A stretch of DNA of 64,000 bases from Sinohyriopsis cumingii (Eukaryota; Mollusca; Bivalvia; Unionida; Unionidae), in the NCBI GenBank assembly GCA_028554795.2, contig CM068839.1, forward strand, positions 86,635,540 through 86,699,539. The letters are read 5' to 3'. The translations under genes and the position numbers were made by a program. Below are positions 1 through 8,143 of this stretch, one piece after another; position 1 is the first letter of the stretch; each line of letters opens with the position of its first letter. Below the pieces are notes generated by a model. The model ran no database searches. It saw only the letters and a list, made by a program, of their open reading frames with translations, and was not told the origin of the DNA.

Positions 1-1
1 T

Positions 2-709
2 CGTCGAACATACAAGTACGCGTTAAATGTTGCAAGTAACTACAAAGATGCAGAACCGTTAATGGCTAAAACAGCATCTGAGGTTGCTTTTGCTTTTGAA
101 CGAATTTATCAACGAGTTGGTCTGCGATGGCCAAATCTATTACAAGTTGATCCTGGCAGAGAATTTCAGGGTGCAGTATCATCGCTGATGAAGCAACATA
201 ATGTCACCATTAGACGAGGGCATACTGAGATTCACCGTGATCAGGCAATTGTTGAGCGATTTAATCGAACACTTGCTGAGCGGTTATTTGGATACCAGTA
301 CGCGAAGGAATTCATTCAAAATAAAAGATCGCGTGAATGGGTTGCAAGATTACCAAACGTGATAGCTGCATTAAATAATGAAATTTCTCGAACAACCAAC
401 ATGAAACCTATTAACGCAATTACCCAAAAACATATATCCGTACAACGACGTGATTTTCCAGCACAACCAATACTGGGCAATGTCACTGTGAGATATTTAT
501 ATGAACCAGGTGAAGTTAAAGGCGGTAAAAAAAGAGCAACTGATCCTATCTGGAGCATGACGACACACAAGATATCTAACGTAACTAGATTTACTGGTAG
601 GCCAGCAATTTACAGGCTGGATTCAACTGCTCCTCAACGTGGATTCACACGTGAACAATTACAGGTAATTCCCGATGACACACAATTACCGCACAAATCA
701 CTTAACTAG
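2..709 (+). CDS. Polinton/adintovirus-type integrase (rve), 5' end outside window
   Basis: This is a retrovirus-like DDE integrase that would insert the element into host DNA. The reading frame is open from base 2, so the N-terminus and probably the first catalytic Asp lie left of the window; a Met at 62 is internal. VDPGREFQG carries the second Asp, and HRDQAIVERFNRTLAERL carries the catalytic Glu with the usual helix. A C-terminal SH3/chromo-like region follows (YLYEPGEVKGGKKRATDPIW, then IYRL and GFTREQLQVIP). The stop at 707-709 overlaps the convergent replicase end at 702 by a few bases. The visible part has no frameshift. The family call is strong. Which Polinton-like lineage it belongs to is inference. 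Confidence 0.9.
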   Translation, partial: RRTYKYALNVASNYKDAEPLMAKTASEVAFAFERIYQRVGLRWPNLLQVDPGREFQGAVSSLMKQHNVTIRRGHTEIHRDQAIVERFNRTLAERLFGYQYAKEFIQNKRSREWVARLPNVIAALNNEISRTTNMKPINAITQKHISVQRRDFPAQPILGNVTVRYLYEPGEVKGGKKRATDPIWSMTTHKISNVTRFTGRPAIYRLDSTAPQRGFTREQLQVIPDDTQLPHKSLN

Positions 710-1336
710 CACCTCTACGTCGATTACACTCAAGACAGGTCAGCATCACATGTTGTCGTGTATGACCGCGACTGTTATCTTTTCTGTCTACGGTAAAATG
801 TTTTGGATTTTTATTACACCACAACATTATACAGTTACAGCTTGCACAGTGATTATTCTGCTGTTGTTTCAGTGTCATGATAAATTCAACATCGAGGTCG
901 AAATCGCGAGTACTTTTTTTGTCACTCTGTTTGTAACCGGTTAATTTTTTTCTTATTATATCACTGTTGTTTTTATTATCATCAGCCATTGATTCATCCA
1001 AAACAATTCTTCGCAATTGAGATATTTTTCTGACTCTGGACACAGACAAGTAAACTAAGTTTGACCACTCGATTCGATCATCAACAATCCCAAACAACTG
1101 TATCAGAAATAGTTAGTCCTTGAGATGAATGTATCGTCATCGCGTATCCTAGCGTCCACGGGGATTTGTTCATTTTAGTGCATCTTCAACAACATTAACA
1201 TCAACTTGACAATATCATTTAATACTAAATTATGTTTCCTTGACTCTGTCAAGTTCCCAGGAATATCAACATCTATATTCTGTAACCGCGTATCAGCTGG
1301 TCTATAACACAATGGCACTGGCAACATTGGAAACTT
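702..1336 (-). pseudogene. Replicase C-terminus: helicase motif VI plus HNH nuclease
   Basis: This is the last part of the multidomain replicase. The frame open from 1097 to 702 begins with a segment resembling SF1 helicase motif VI (NLVYLSVSRVRKISQLRR). A roughly 60-residue linker follows, then an HNH domain with a CASC zinc knuckle, the core FTVDRKDNSRGHTRQHV and a second knuckle CLECNRRRG. Between 1336 and 1098 coding similarity continues in shifting frames with stops (for example NLVLNDIV), so helicase motifs around IV-V are broken. The HNH part is intact in itself. An HNH nuclease on the end of a viral helicase/polymerase could cut replication intermediates or act like a homing nuclease, but that role is inference. 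Confidence 0.75.
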
Positions 1337-2230
1337 TTATCGTTGTAATTGAAATAACTGCTGTTGAAGTGTGTCTCTGACTATCTTTCTACTTGCAACA
1401 ATCAAATCGCTTGGTCTCCACGTTTTCCAAAAGTCGCTCATTGAAGTCTCTGAAATTATTTTACGCATAATTTCACATTGAATTTTATTCGGTTGTAACC
1501 TGATTAATGTTTTAAATTCCTTCAATGTTGCATCAAGAGATCTATAATCATCAGACACTTCTTCATAATAATCTACAAAATCTTTTAACCACAAATGCGG
1601 AGATGGACCAACAAAAGGTGGTGGCTGACCGTGATCACCGCACATAACGACAGCAGTGTTTTTTGTTAGTAGCCAATCCAGGAACAATTTTAATATATCT
1701 AACGACACTGTGCCTATTTCATCCCAAATAATATTCCGCGGAATATATTTTGTTCCCATTCGATCTGGAGTCCATACACCACCGCTGTATTTGAAAAAGC
1801 TGTGATAAGTACAAGAATTAACTCCTCGTTGTTTCATCTCCATGGCAAGTCTGTGTGTTGGTGTTAGCACAATCATATCTGAATTTCGAAATAATTCACA
1901 TGCTCTAGTTGTATAACCAGAACCACCCGATCCGTTCAAATAAACGGTTTTGTGTCTGGTGATTGGATCATTTACAGATGGTGCAGAAGACATTTCTGAT
2001 AATTCTGATTTACAATAATTATCCTTAATTTCAACATCAGCGGATTCACAATATCCATGTAACATTTCCTTTTTTATTCTCCACGAACTCCATGATTCAT
2101 TGTTGCTTGTAAAACGAGCCAGTGATTCTGAATATCTTTTATGCAAGTAAAATGAATCCGTTGCAACTCTAACTGCAGTGTCGGGAAATCGATTTATCAT
2201 CGATAGCAAGTTTACAGAAATATAAGCCAC
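1337..2230 (-). pseudogene. Replicase middle: polymerase motif C remnant plus SF1 helicase
   Basis: The open frame of 297 codons is a middle slice of the replicase. Its first 30 residues end in AVRVATDSFY, which fits motif C of a B-family DNA polymerase (the xxTDS catalytic turn). A linker follows, then an SF1 (Pif1/RecD-like) helicase with Walker A-like GSGGSGYTT near residues 99-107, the PTHRLAMEMK motif, TYHSFF, Walker B-like IIWDEIG, and motif III VVMCGDHGQPPP. The canonical GKT lysine is replaced (GYTT), which should damage ATP binding. The start is artificial: the N-terminal domain ends in a stop 11 bp upstream, and the polymerase exonuclease and palm core expected there are absent. Part of one gene with 2241-3122 and 702-1336. 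Confidence 0.8.
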
Positions 2231-2240
2231 TTTTAAACAA

Positions 2241-3122
2241 CTACATCGACACAGGGTCGTTTTTGCTTATTTGATAAATAAAATCAAATATATTTCCCGA
2301 ATAATATTTCACAACACGATCCCCCGGAAATATCGTAACTGCGTTAGTCCAAGCGTGAGCGTTATGATCAATGATATTTATTGGAGCTCCGTTTCGACTG
2401 TATTTCGATTTGTATAATACTTCTTCTGTTATCGTTGTTACGGTTATGGGAAATCTTAATGCTTTTTCTAGCTCGGCAACATCGTTTATTGATGCACCTG
2501 TATCCTTGACTTTTTCAGCCCACGCTGTTATCTTGGAACGTCTTAGATCAGTTAGACCGTTTCCGCGCATTGCATTTTTGAAATGTTCCATTACTCGCTT
2601 GGCTACACAGTTCAGCCTTGAGAATCTCATTGGGGTGAGTTTATTGATTTTTGGTGTTTTTATCGGATAGATTCCATAAATGACCGCGGTCACAGGATAC
2701 GCTCGAGCGTAATATGGTTTATCAATCGCAGTCAACATTCCTGGTTTGGAATCATTACTTAACAGAACGGTTTTTTCATTAGCAAGGACAGGGTCATTTT
2801 TGTCACGGATAATCCACGTATCGGAATCATCTTGCACAATAAACTTTATTCCGAAAAAATATTTCTGATTGAGATAATCGATAATTGTTTTCGCTCGTGC
2901 ATCATTCATTGTAGCATCAATGACAGAGTCAGTGTCGCGTATAATTTTAAATGTAGACCATACGTGAGATGCACCGTCGTTATGAAATTCTTTTTTAGCA
3001 TTCCTGATAATATCAAACAGATCAGTCAGAGCTCGCCTTCGCGAATCAGGGGTTAGTCTGTCAAGATCGAATCTAGAAGCTTTCCCGGTGCCGATGGCAG
3101 ATAATCTTTCAAACTCCTCCAT
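2241..3122 (-). pseudogene. Replicase N-terminal region, truncated before the polymerase core
   Basis: The open frame of 293 codons starts at ATG 3122 and ends at a stop just before the helicase slice. It contains no catalytic motif I can name. The C-terminal part (YKSKYSRNGAPINIIDHNAHAW, residues about 240-262, followed by a conserved stretch around FPGDRVV) matches my recollection of the N-terminal region of large polymerase-helicase-HNH proteins predicted in fungi such as Rhizophagus. In those proteins a B-family polymerase core follows. Here the sequence jumps directly to motif C, so several hundred residues appear to be deleted near 2231-2241. The upstream region is shared with the divergent HNH gene at 3488. 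The recalled homology is unverified here. Confidence 0.7.
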
Positions 3123-3487
3123 ATTATATTTAAGACAAACATTTGAATAAGAAATATTATATATAACGAATCAGTGCAAGTGGTTTAAAGTTGGATCTGT
3201 AACTGTTTGTAATAAATCCTGCAGAAAAGAATTCTGCGGGGAACATTCCCAAAGCGTCCGATTCCCAAAGCGTCCGAAGGGGGAGTTTAGGACCAATACC
3301 CTGCCTGCGATGTGGTGTTGGGGTCAGGGGCAAAACACAGTTATGTGCAAGTGGCGGAGGAAAGAGATACCGTGAACTTAAAAGATATTATAACAAAAAA
3401 ATAACGATGTTGCGCTAAAATGTGAGCGCGATTATTTAACTAAGTTTTCAGACAAATTATAAATTAGAGAAATATATTATTATATAA
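3123..3487. promoter_or_regulatory. Divergent intergenic region with 16-bp tandem repeat and hairpin
   Basis: This 365-bp gap separates the divergently read replicase (-) and HNH gene (+), so promoters for both probably lie here. A possible stem (CCTGCAGAA / TTCTGCGGG) lies near 3219-3241. It is followed by two exact copies of attcccaaagcgtccg at 3245-3260 and 3261-3276. No coding potential was seen. Confidence 0.45.
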
Positions 3488-3988
3488 ATGAGCCAAAGAG
3501 TTGTCCCACATCCTATCATCAATTACAACGAATCGAATCGTGAAGGAATAGTCAGACATTGTAGGCTGAAAAAACCAGTTGGTGTTGTTAGTAATGCTGG
3601 TTATCTTAGATTTACTGCTGGGGGTAAAGCCTATCATAATCACAGGTTTGTATTCGAATGTTTCTTTACGAAGATCAAAGACGGTCTTGTAATTGATCAC
3701 ATTGATGGACAAAAACTTAATAACTCTCTTCAAAATTTACAGGCTATCACACTTAGTGAAAATTCTGCACGAGGAGGTACCGGTAAATTTAAGAGCGTTG
3801 CAAGAAGAGGTGTCAGATCTTTCAATATAAGTACCCGTGAAGAGAAAATATTTCAATCGAAGTATTTCGGTATTAACCCGAGTTCGGTTCAACGTGTTGC
3901 AGAAAATATAATCAAATCGTCTTTTTCATACAACCTTAATGACTGGATCATATTTTCTTATGTAGATAACTCTACAGCGACTGTGTAA
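3488..3988 (+). CDS. Free-standing HNH homing-type endonuclease
   Basis: This is an intact 166-residue frame. It carries an HNH core of the phage/homing type: AYHNHRFVFECF (residues about 52-63) and VIDHIDGQKLNNSLQNLQAI (about 72-91), then LSENSARGG. The His-His and Asn residues expected for one-metal catalysis are present. The C-terminal part (STREEKIFQSKYFGINPSSV) could be a DNA-contacting segment. It is divergent from the replicase, which carries its own, different HNH domain, so the element holds two HNH nucleases. Such genes act as selfish nucleases or in virus DNA processing; which applies here is unknown. The ATG at 3488 is the first in frame and follows an AT-rich leader. Confidence 0.8.
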   Translation: MSQRVVPHPIINYNESNREGIVRHCRLKKPVGVVSNAGYLRFTAGGKAYHNHRFVFECFFTKIKDGLVIDHIDGQKLNNSLQNLQAITLSENSARGGTGKFKSVARRGVRSFNISTREEKIFQSKYFGINPSSVQRVAENIIKSSFSYNLNDWIIFSYVDNSTATV

Positions 3989-4012
3989 AAGTCAATGATA
4001 CAATTATCTCCC

Positions 4013-4023
4013 CCTTGTCAAGG
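4013..4023. repeat. Short CCTTG-t-CAAGG palindrome
   Basis: The sequence ccttgtcaagg is a perfect palindrome about the central base. It lies just past the HNH stop and resembles the longer CCTTGAT...ATCAAGG palindromes around 5244-5336. Confidence 0.4.
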
Positions 4024-4223
4024 TGATTGCGCAACACTCCTTGAGATGTCATTACAGGTAAATTTATCCAGCGCGGCAGAGCGATATACAATTATTATTA
4101 TTTTTTACAGCCAATTGTATATACACTGCGTCACAGTCTATAACACTTCCGCGTTTGTCAGTACAGGTAAGTGTTATTTTTCATAAGCAATATGAATTCT
4201 GTGTTAAAATTTAGATCCAACTT

Positions 4224-4261
4224 AAATTCCAGTTCAGAATTTAAAATCCAGTTCAGAACTT
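4224..4261. repeat. Two tandem about 20-bp repeats
   Basis: The core ccagttcagaa occurs twice in tandem within aaattccagttcagaattt and aaaatccagttcagaacttg, immediately left of the tRNA-like segment. Confidence 0.45.
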
Positions 4262-4319
4262 GTTAACTGTCTGTCAAGTTAACTATATGATAATTTTTAA
4301 ATCCTGTATTATCAGATGT

Positions 4320-4395
4320 GACCGTGGTACAATGGTAAAGCGTTTGACTCTCGTCCCGACTTTATCAAATGCCATGTTCGAATGTCGTCATGGAC
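4320..4395 (+). ncRNA. tRNA-like (tRNA-derived SINE head or viral tRNA relic)
   Basis: The segment TGGTACAATGG (4325-4335) fits the pol III A box exactly. TGTTCGAATGT (4375-4385) is a partial B box at typical spacing. The ends gaccgtg and catggac can pair as a seven-base acceptor stem with one mismatch and one G-T. A TTTGA/TCAAA stem exists, but the loop between is too long for a normal anticodon arm, and the T stem is poor. It is therefore a relic or SINE-like promoter, probably not a functional tRNA. The acceptor resembles tRNA-Arg heads. Confidence 0.4.
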
Positions 4396-4457
4396 ATATT
4401 GTCGACGGTGCCCATTTGGGGTTTTATAATAAAATTTGGGCTCCAGCAGGGGCCTTG

Positions 4458-4533
4458 TGTACATATCTCCTCCACGTCGAATCGTGGTGGTGTGTTTTTC
4501 ACCCCTGGGATTTCGATTTGGAGGGTATGTACA
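4458..4533. repeat. Imperfect inverted repeat with arms of about 25 bp
   Basis: The left arm (4458-4484, beginning tgtacatatctcctcc) is complementary, with mismatches, to the right arm (4509-4533, ending ggagggtatgtaca). A GC-richer loop lies between. It sits downstream of the tRNA-like box in a stretch without a convincing gene (3989-4899). Confidence 0.5.
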
Positions 4534-4693
4534 GAGAACGCTTAAGAGCCCCCAAAAATAAACAGTAACCGTGGATGCAGAAAGCTCTACGTCACATGGG
4601 TCAAGAAGAATGCGGCCATTGACTATGTCACGAAGATGCCGAGAAGCCATCAGAAAGACTCTGTAAGACTGAGATAAAATCCGAGATAAAAAA

Positions 4694-4728
4694 TCACCTT
4701 GACAAAATCAATAAAGTAAAAAAAGACT
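4694..4728. repeat. Direct repeat copy 1 flanking the 4900 gene
   Basis: The 35-bp stretch starting aaatcaccttgacaaaatca matches 31 of 35 bases with 5313-5347, so the gene at 4900-5286 is bracketed by the pair. This copy is a degraded form of the CCTTGAT palindrome. Confidence 0.5.
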
Positions 4729-4798
4729 GTCTGAAAGGACCTCGTGAAACACATAGGCCAGACCCATGATTGATAACCGCTCATCATGGTTGTTGTTT

Positions 4799-5286
<488 letters not shown>

Positions 5287-5353
5287 TTTGATCATCAAGG
5301 ATACCTAGAAATGAAATCGCCTTGATAAAATCAAGGAAGTAAAAAAAGTGATA

Positions 5354-5626
5354 TCAGTCCAAGTTAGATAATATTTTCCTTAGTCGGCTGGATTTAATGC
5401 AAGAGTGAGCATAATTGAGAATTTGATCTCGGTCGAATACAATTGAAATAAGATTCTCGCGTCTGAGACTATCTAGCTGTTGCTGTGTTAGTAAGAAATC
5501 TTCGTCTCCGTATTCGTCAATAATAAATTTAACGTTAATTTCTTCTTGGGTAAATGCGGCCCTAACTGCTTGCTTGAGCGCTTGTTTGTCATACACGAAA
5601 ACATTTATATGGTGGTACATATTCAT
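5354..5626 (-). CDS. Small paralogue A of a tandem pair, function unknown
   Basis: This is an intact 90-residue protein, acidic and probably alpha/beta. It aligns along its length with the product of the next gene upstream (5631-5852). Shared positions include MYHxxxxF at the start, IIDEYGDEDFLLT versus IVDEYGADDFILT, QLxxLRRE versus QLxxLKKD, and DQILNYA versus PQILEYI at the end. The first gene's stop and this gene's start are only a few bases apart, suggesting co-transcription. Compared with its partner it has a short insertion (AFTQEEINVKF region) and a longer C-terminus. I recognise no family. No signal peptide or membrane segment is visible. Confidence 0.7.
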   Translation of the reverse strand: MNMYHHINVFVYDKQALKQAVRAAFTQEEINVKFIIDEYGDEDFLLTQQQLDSLRRENLISIVFDRDQILNYAHSCIKSSRLRKILSNLD

Positions 5627-5630
5627 AAAT

Positions 5631-5852
5631 CTAAGATCTAAATACGCGTATATACTCTAAAATTTGAGGTATACTGCAATGCGCGATCACAATATGATCT
5701 TTTTTTAGTCGCTGTAGTTGCGTATCAGTCAGTATAAAATCGTCAGCGCCGTATTCATCAACAATTATTTTTTCCGAGGTAACTTTTCCGGTACTGACAG
5801 CTTCATCAAGAAGTTCTTTGTTATGTATGAAACATTTTACACGGTGATACAT
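5631..5852 (-). CDS. Small paralogue B of a tandem pair, function unknown
   Basis: This is an intact 73-residue protein and the first gene of the tandem pair. The conserved core is IIVDEYGADDFILTDTQLQR (residues about 28-47), an acidic patch followed by a helix, then a C-terminal helix PQILEYIRV. Both copies stay open although nearby structural genes are broken, and both keep the same core while the rest has diverged. That pattern suggests an old duplication with retained function, perhaps a small virus accessory or host-interaction factor. This role is inference. Upstream, at 5881-6161, lies a hairpin-rich leader that may hold its promoter. Confidence 0.7.
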   Translation of the reverse strand: MYHRVKCFIHNKELLDEAVSTGKVTSEKIIVDEYGADDFILTDTQLQRLKKDHIVIAHCSIPQILEYIRVFRS

Positions 5853-5880
5853 TATATAATACTCGATTGATTAATTGTGA

Positions 5881-6161
5881 AATCGTAGAAGTCTTCGACT
5901 TCCACGATTTTTCAGTAAAAAAATAAATATATATTTTTTTGCTTTTTACTAAATTCGCATGATTTTTACTAGTAAATACCCTATCAAAATTAGCAAATCG
6001 GACGATTTCTATGAATTTTACTAATAATTACCCTATCAAAATTGAGAACTTGTTCGATGTGTACAAAATATATATAAAATAAAATATTATTACTGTTCTG
6101 CGAAGACCGAAAATCGTTTCACGATTAAAAGTCTTTAAGACTGAAAATCGTTTCACGATTT
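5881..6161. repeat. Hairpin- and repeat-rich intergenic region
   Basis: This gap holds several related signals. A near-perfect hairpin, aatcgtagaagtcttcgact and on to 5909, is built on AATCGT/ACGATT ends. Two direct copies of a stretch containing accctatcaaaatt lie at 5963-5991 and 6016-6042. Two copies of gaaaatcgtttcacgatt lie near 6109-6126 and 6142-6159, each able to form an AATCGT-TTC-ACGATT stem-loop, with agtctttaagact between them. Possible roles are a promoter/operator block or replication signal. Confidence 0.55.
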
Positions 6162-7600
6162 CACAAGTAAATTAATATGTAGTGTTTCATTCCGTAAATC
6201 AAGAAGGTGACCGCTCTGGTCTGTTAGTTTAAAATGTATTCTGGTCAGCCACGGATTATGACATCGCAGATAGACTGGATTGATCGGCTCTTGCACAATC
6301 AGAAATCCAGGTAGTACATCTTTCGGGGTGAATGAATAAAGAACAAATCCTTGCTGAGCTTGATTTCATACTGTCGTGTTTGTGTTGTAACTGCCATCAG
6401 TGACATCACACACAAGCTTGACCGCGACCACTTCGGTTATATTTACTATGCCCGGGGATACATGTCGGCCTTGCCCTTCGGGGTGATTGTTATGTCTGAG
6501 GATAGTTGTCGGTGGCAGTGTTTTTTTATGTTTTTGTCGTATTTTAGGAAAAAACTCATCAATGACATTGTCAACAGATTGTTTTAGTTCGACTGTTGAA
6601 ATATATCCCGGAGGTTTAAATGTTAAAATATCAGCCTCTGTTTTTAATGAATATTTATTTAAAATTCTCTGTTTATCATCATGGTTAGCGAACTTATCTA
6701 CTATATTCATTAAATTAAAACGAACACTTTCCATATGTGATGCAATCATATTTAAATCTTCTGAGAAAGAGATAATTCTCCCGTATGTAAAATCTGATAT
6801 ATCAAGTAGATATTCTTGAAAGGTCCGGCGTAATGCTTCCAGAGCTTCTGCATGATTTCGACTAATAATATTAAAATAATCAGTAATGTGGGATAAATTA
6901 AACCAAGTATCATTATCTCTTGCAAAAGTAGCAACCTTGTATGAATAATCAGAATCTTCAACTACATTTACAACTCGAAAAACCCAGTTCATATTATTGT
7001 CAAAAAATCTAAATTTATTTATCGCATTAAAATCTAAAGTTCTAAATTGATGATTTAAAAACAACAAGTAAGATGTTGGACTAGAATGGAGATTGGAGAA
7101 AAAATTTAAATCTTCTAATTGATTGTCTGTGACATAGTCAGATCTCTTAGGTTCTGATAGTATCGGTGGCGCCGGTGGAGCGACTTCACGCCATCTTAAC
7201 ACTGTTCTGATTGAACTATTATATATATCTGCGGTGTAATCTGGGGTGCTTATTTCGATGGCAGAAGACAGCGTTGGCTCATGAACGGTTATTGCTATTT
7301 TGGATTCCTTTGTTGTAATATTTTTTATTCGACGTTGTAATTCCTCATTGATTTCTTCGATTTGATAAGACCCGGTTGGTAACTAAATGACATTCTAGTC
7401 TGGTGTGCCGTCGTCTTGGTTTTTATATGCAAACACAAACAAATTATTTGCTGGCAATTCACCAAACGATTTTGATCTGATATTGGGCCAACTGTGATAT
7501 ACTCGTAATTGTGCTAACGCGATCTCGTTTACTGGAATCGCAGTTGGAAAATTATTACTGAATTCTGGTTTAGTCGAGATTACTGTTATTAAAGAAGTTC
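6155..7600 (-). pseudogene. Penton-like minor capsid protein with inserted domain
   Basis: The N-terminal part, read from about 7600, contains PVNEIALAQLRVYHSWPNI and LPTGSYQIEEINEEL. The C-terminal part, read from about 6357 to 6155 in another frame, contains IHFKLTDQSGHLLDLRNE. These two blocks match a minor capsid/penton-like family that I recall from Polinton-like elements of cnidarians and arthropods, usually about 230 residues. Here about 230 extra residues (frame open 7202-6366) lie between the two halves, including a possible BRO-N-like stretch, FARDNDTWFNLSHITDYF. Breaks are TAG at 7397-7395 and 7385-7383, and a frameshift near 6360. The product would be non-functional. The penton label is inference. 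Confidence 0.65.
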
Positions 7601-8134
7601 GTTTCAGGCTTGTATTTTCGACTATCTGTTGAAGTAATTCCGACGTTGTTGTTATTTATCTTTTGTTGTTTCAAATCGAAGTACTTTGTACTTTGGGTGT
7701 AGTCTTCATACATCCTTGCCATTTGCGCGAATTCGGAATCTGATATTGTTGTATCGTCGAGACTTGATGATATTAACGACGACAATTTCGAGTAGGTGCT
7801 CGTGGCCGCGTTGTTTAACTTTTCATACTCGTGCAATTTTGTTAACGAGCATAAAGATATTTTTTTCGCGATAATATTAGCAACGTCTGCAATTTGTCGT
7901 TGATGTTGAAACTGTAATTGTGACCGCGATTGCAGTTGTCACTGGTGTTAGCGCTGATAATAATACTCCCGTAGATGCAACTATCGCGGATACTGAATAC
8001 ACTATTGTGTCTAGGATAATTACACGCCGCATGTCTTTTTTTACTTTTATTGTGCATTCGTTAATAATATTTTTTAACTCTGACTGCCATTCGCGTACTT
8101 GATCGTACCTATATTGCTGAGCATCCGATGCCAT
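7570..8134 (-). pseudogene. Membrane protein with one frameshift
   Basis: The frame starts at ATG 8134 (MASDAQQYRYDQVREWQSEL) and has a strongly hydrophobic stretch, about residues 38-75 (ILDTIVYSVSAIVASTGVLL and following), compatible with two membrane spans. Coding continues after a frameshift near 7880 into a second frame (QIADVANIIAKKISLC, then HEYEKLNN) that ends at 7570. The C-terminal part is helical and acidic (DDTTISDSEFAQMARMYEDY). The layout is an amphipathic helix, a membrane hairpin and a cytosolic helix. Similar small membrane proteins sit among capsid genes in related elements, by recollection. It lies between the fibre-like and penton-like genes on the same strand. Confidence 0.6.
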
Positions 8135-8143
8135 TTTATTATT

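Noticed and set aside
4260-4650. Overlapping 102- and 112-codon frames on both strands
   Set aside because: They cover the tRNA-like box and inverted repeat and have no protein motif.
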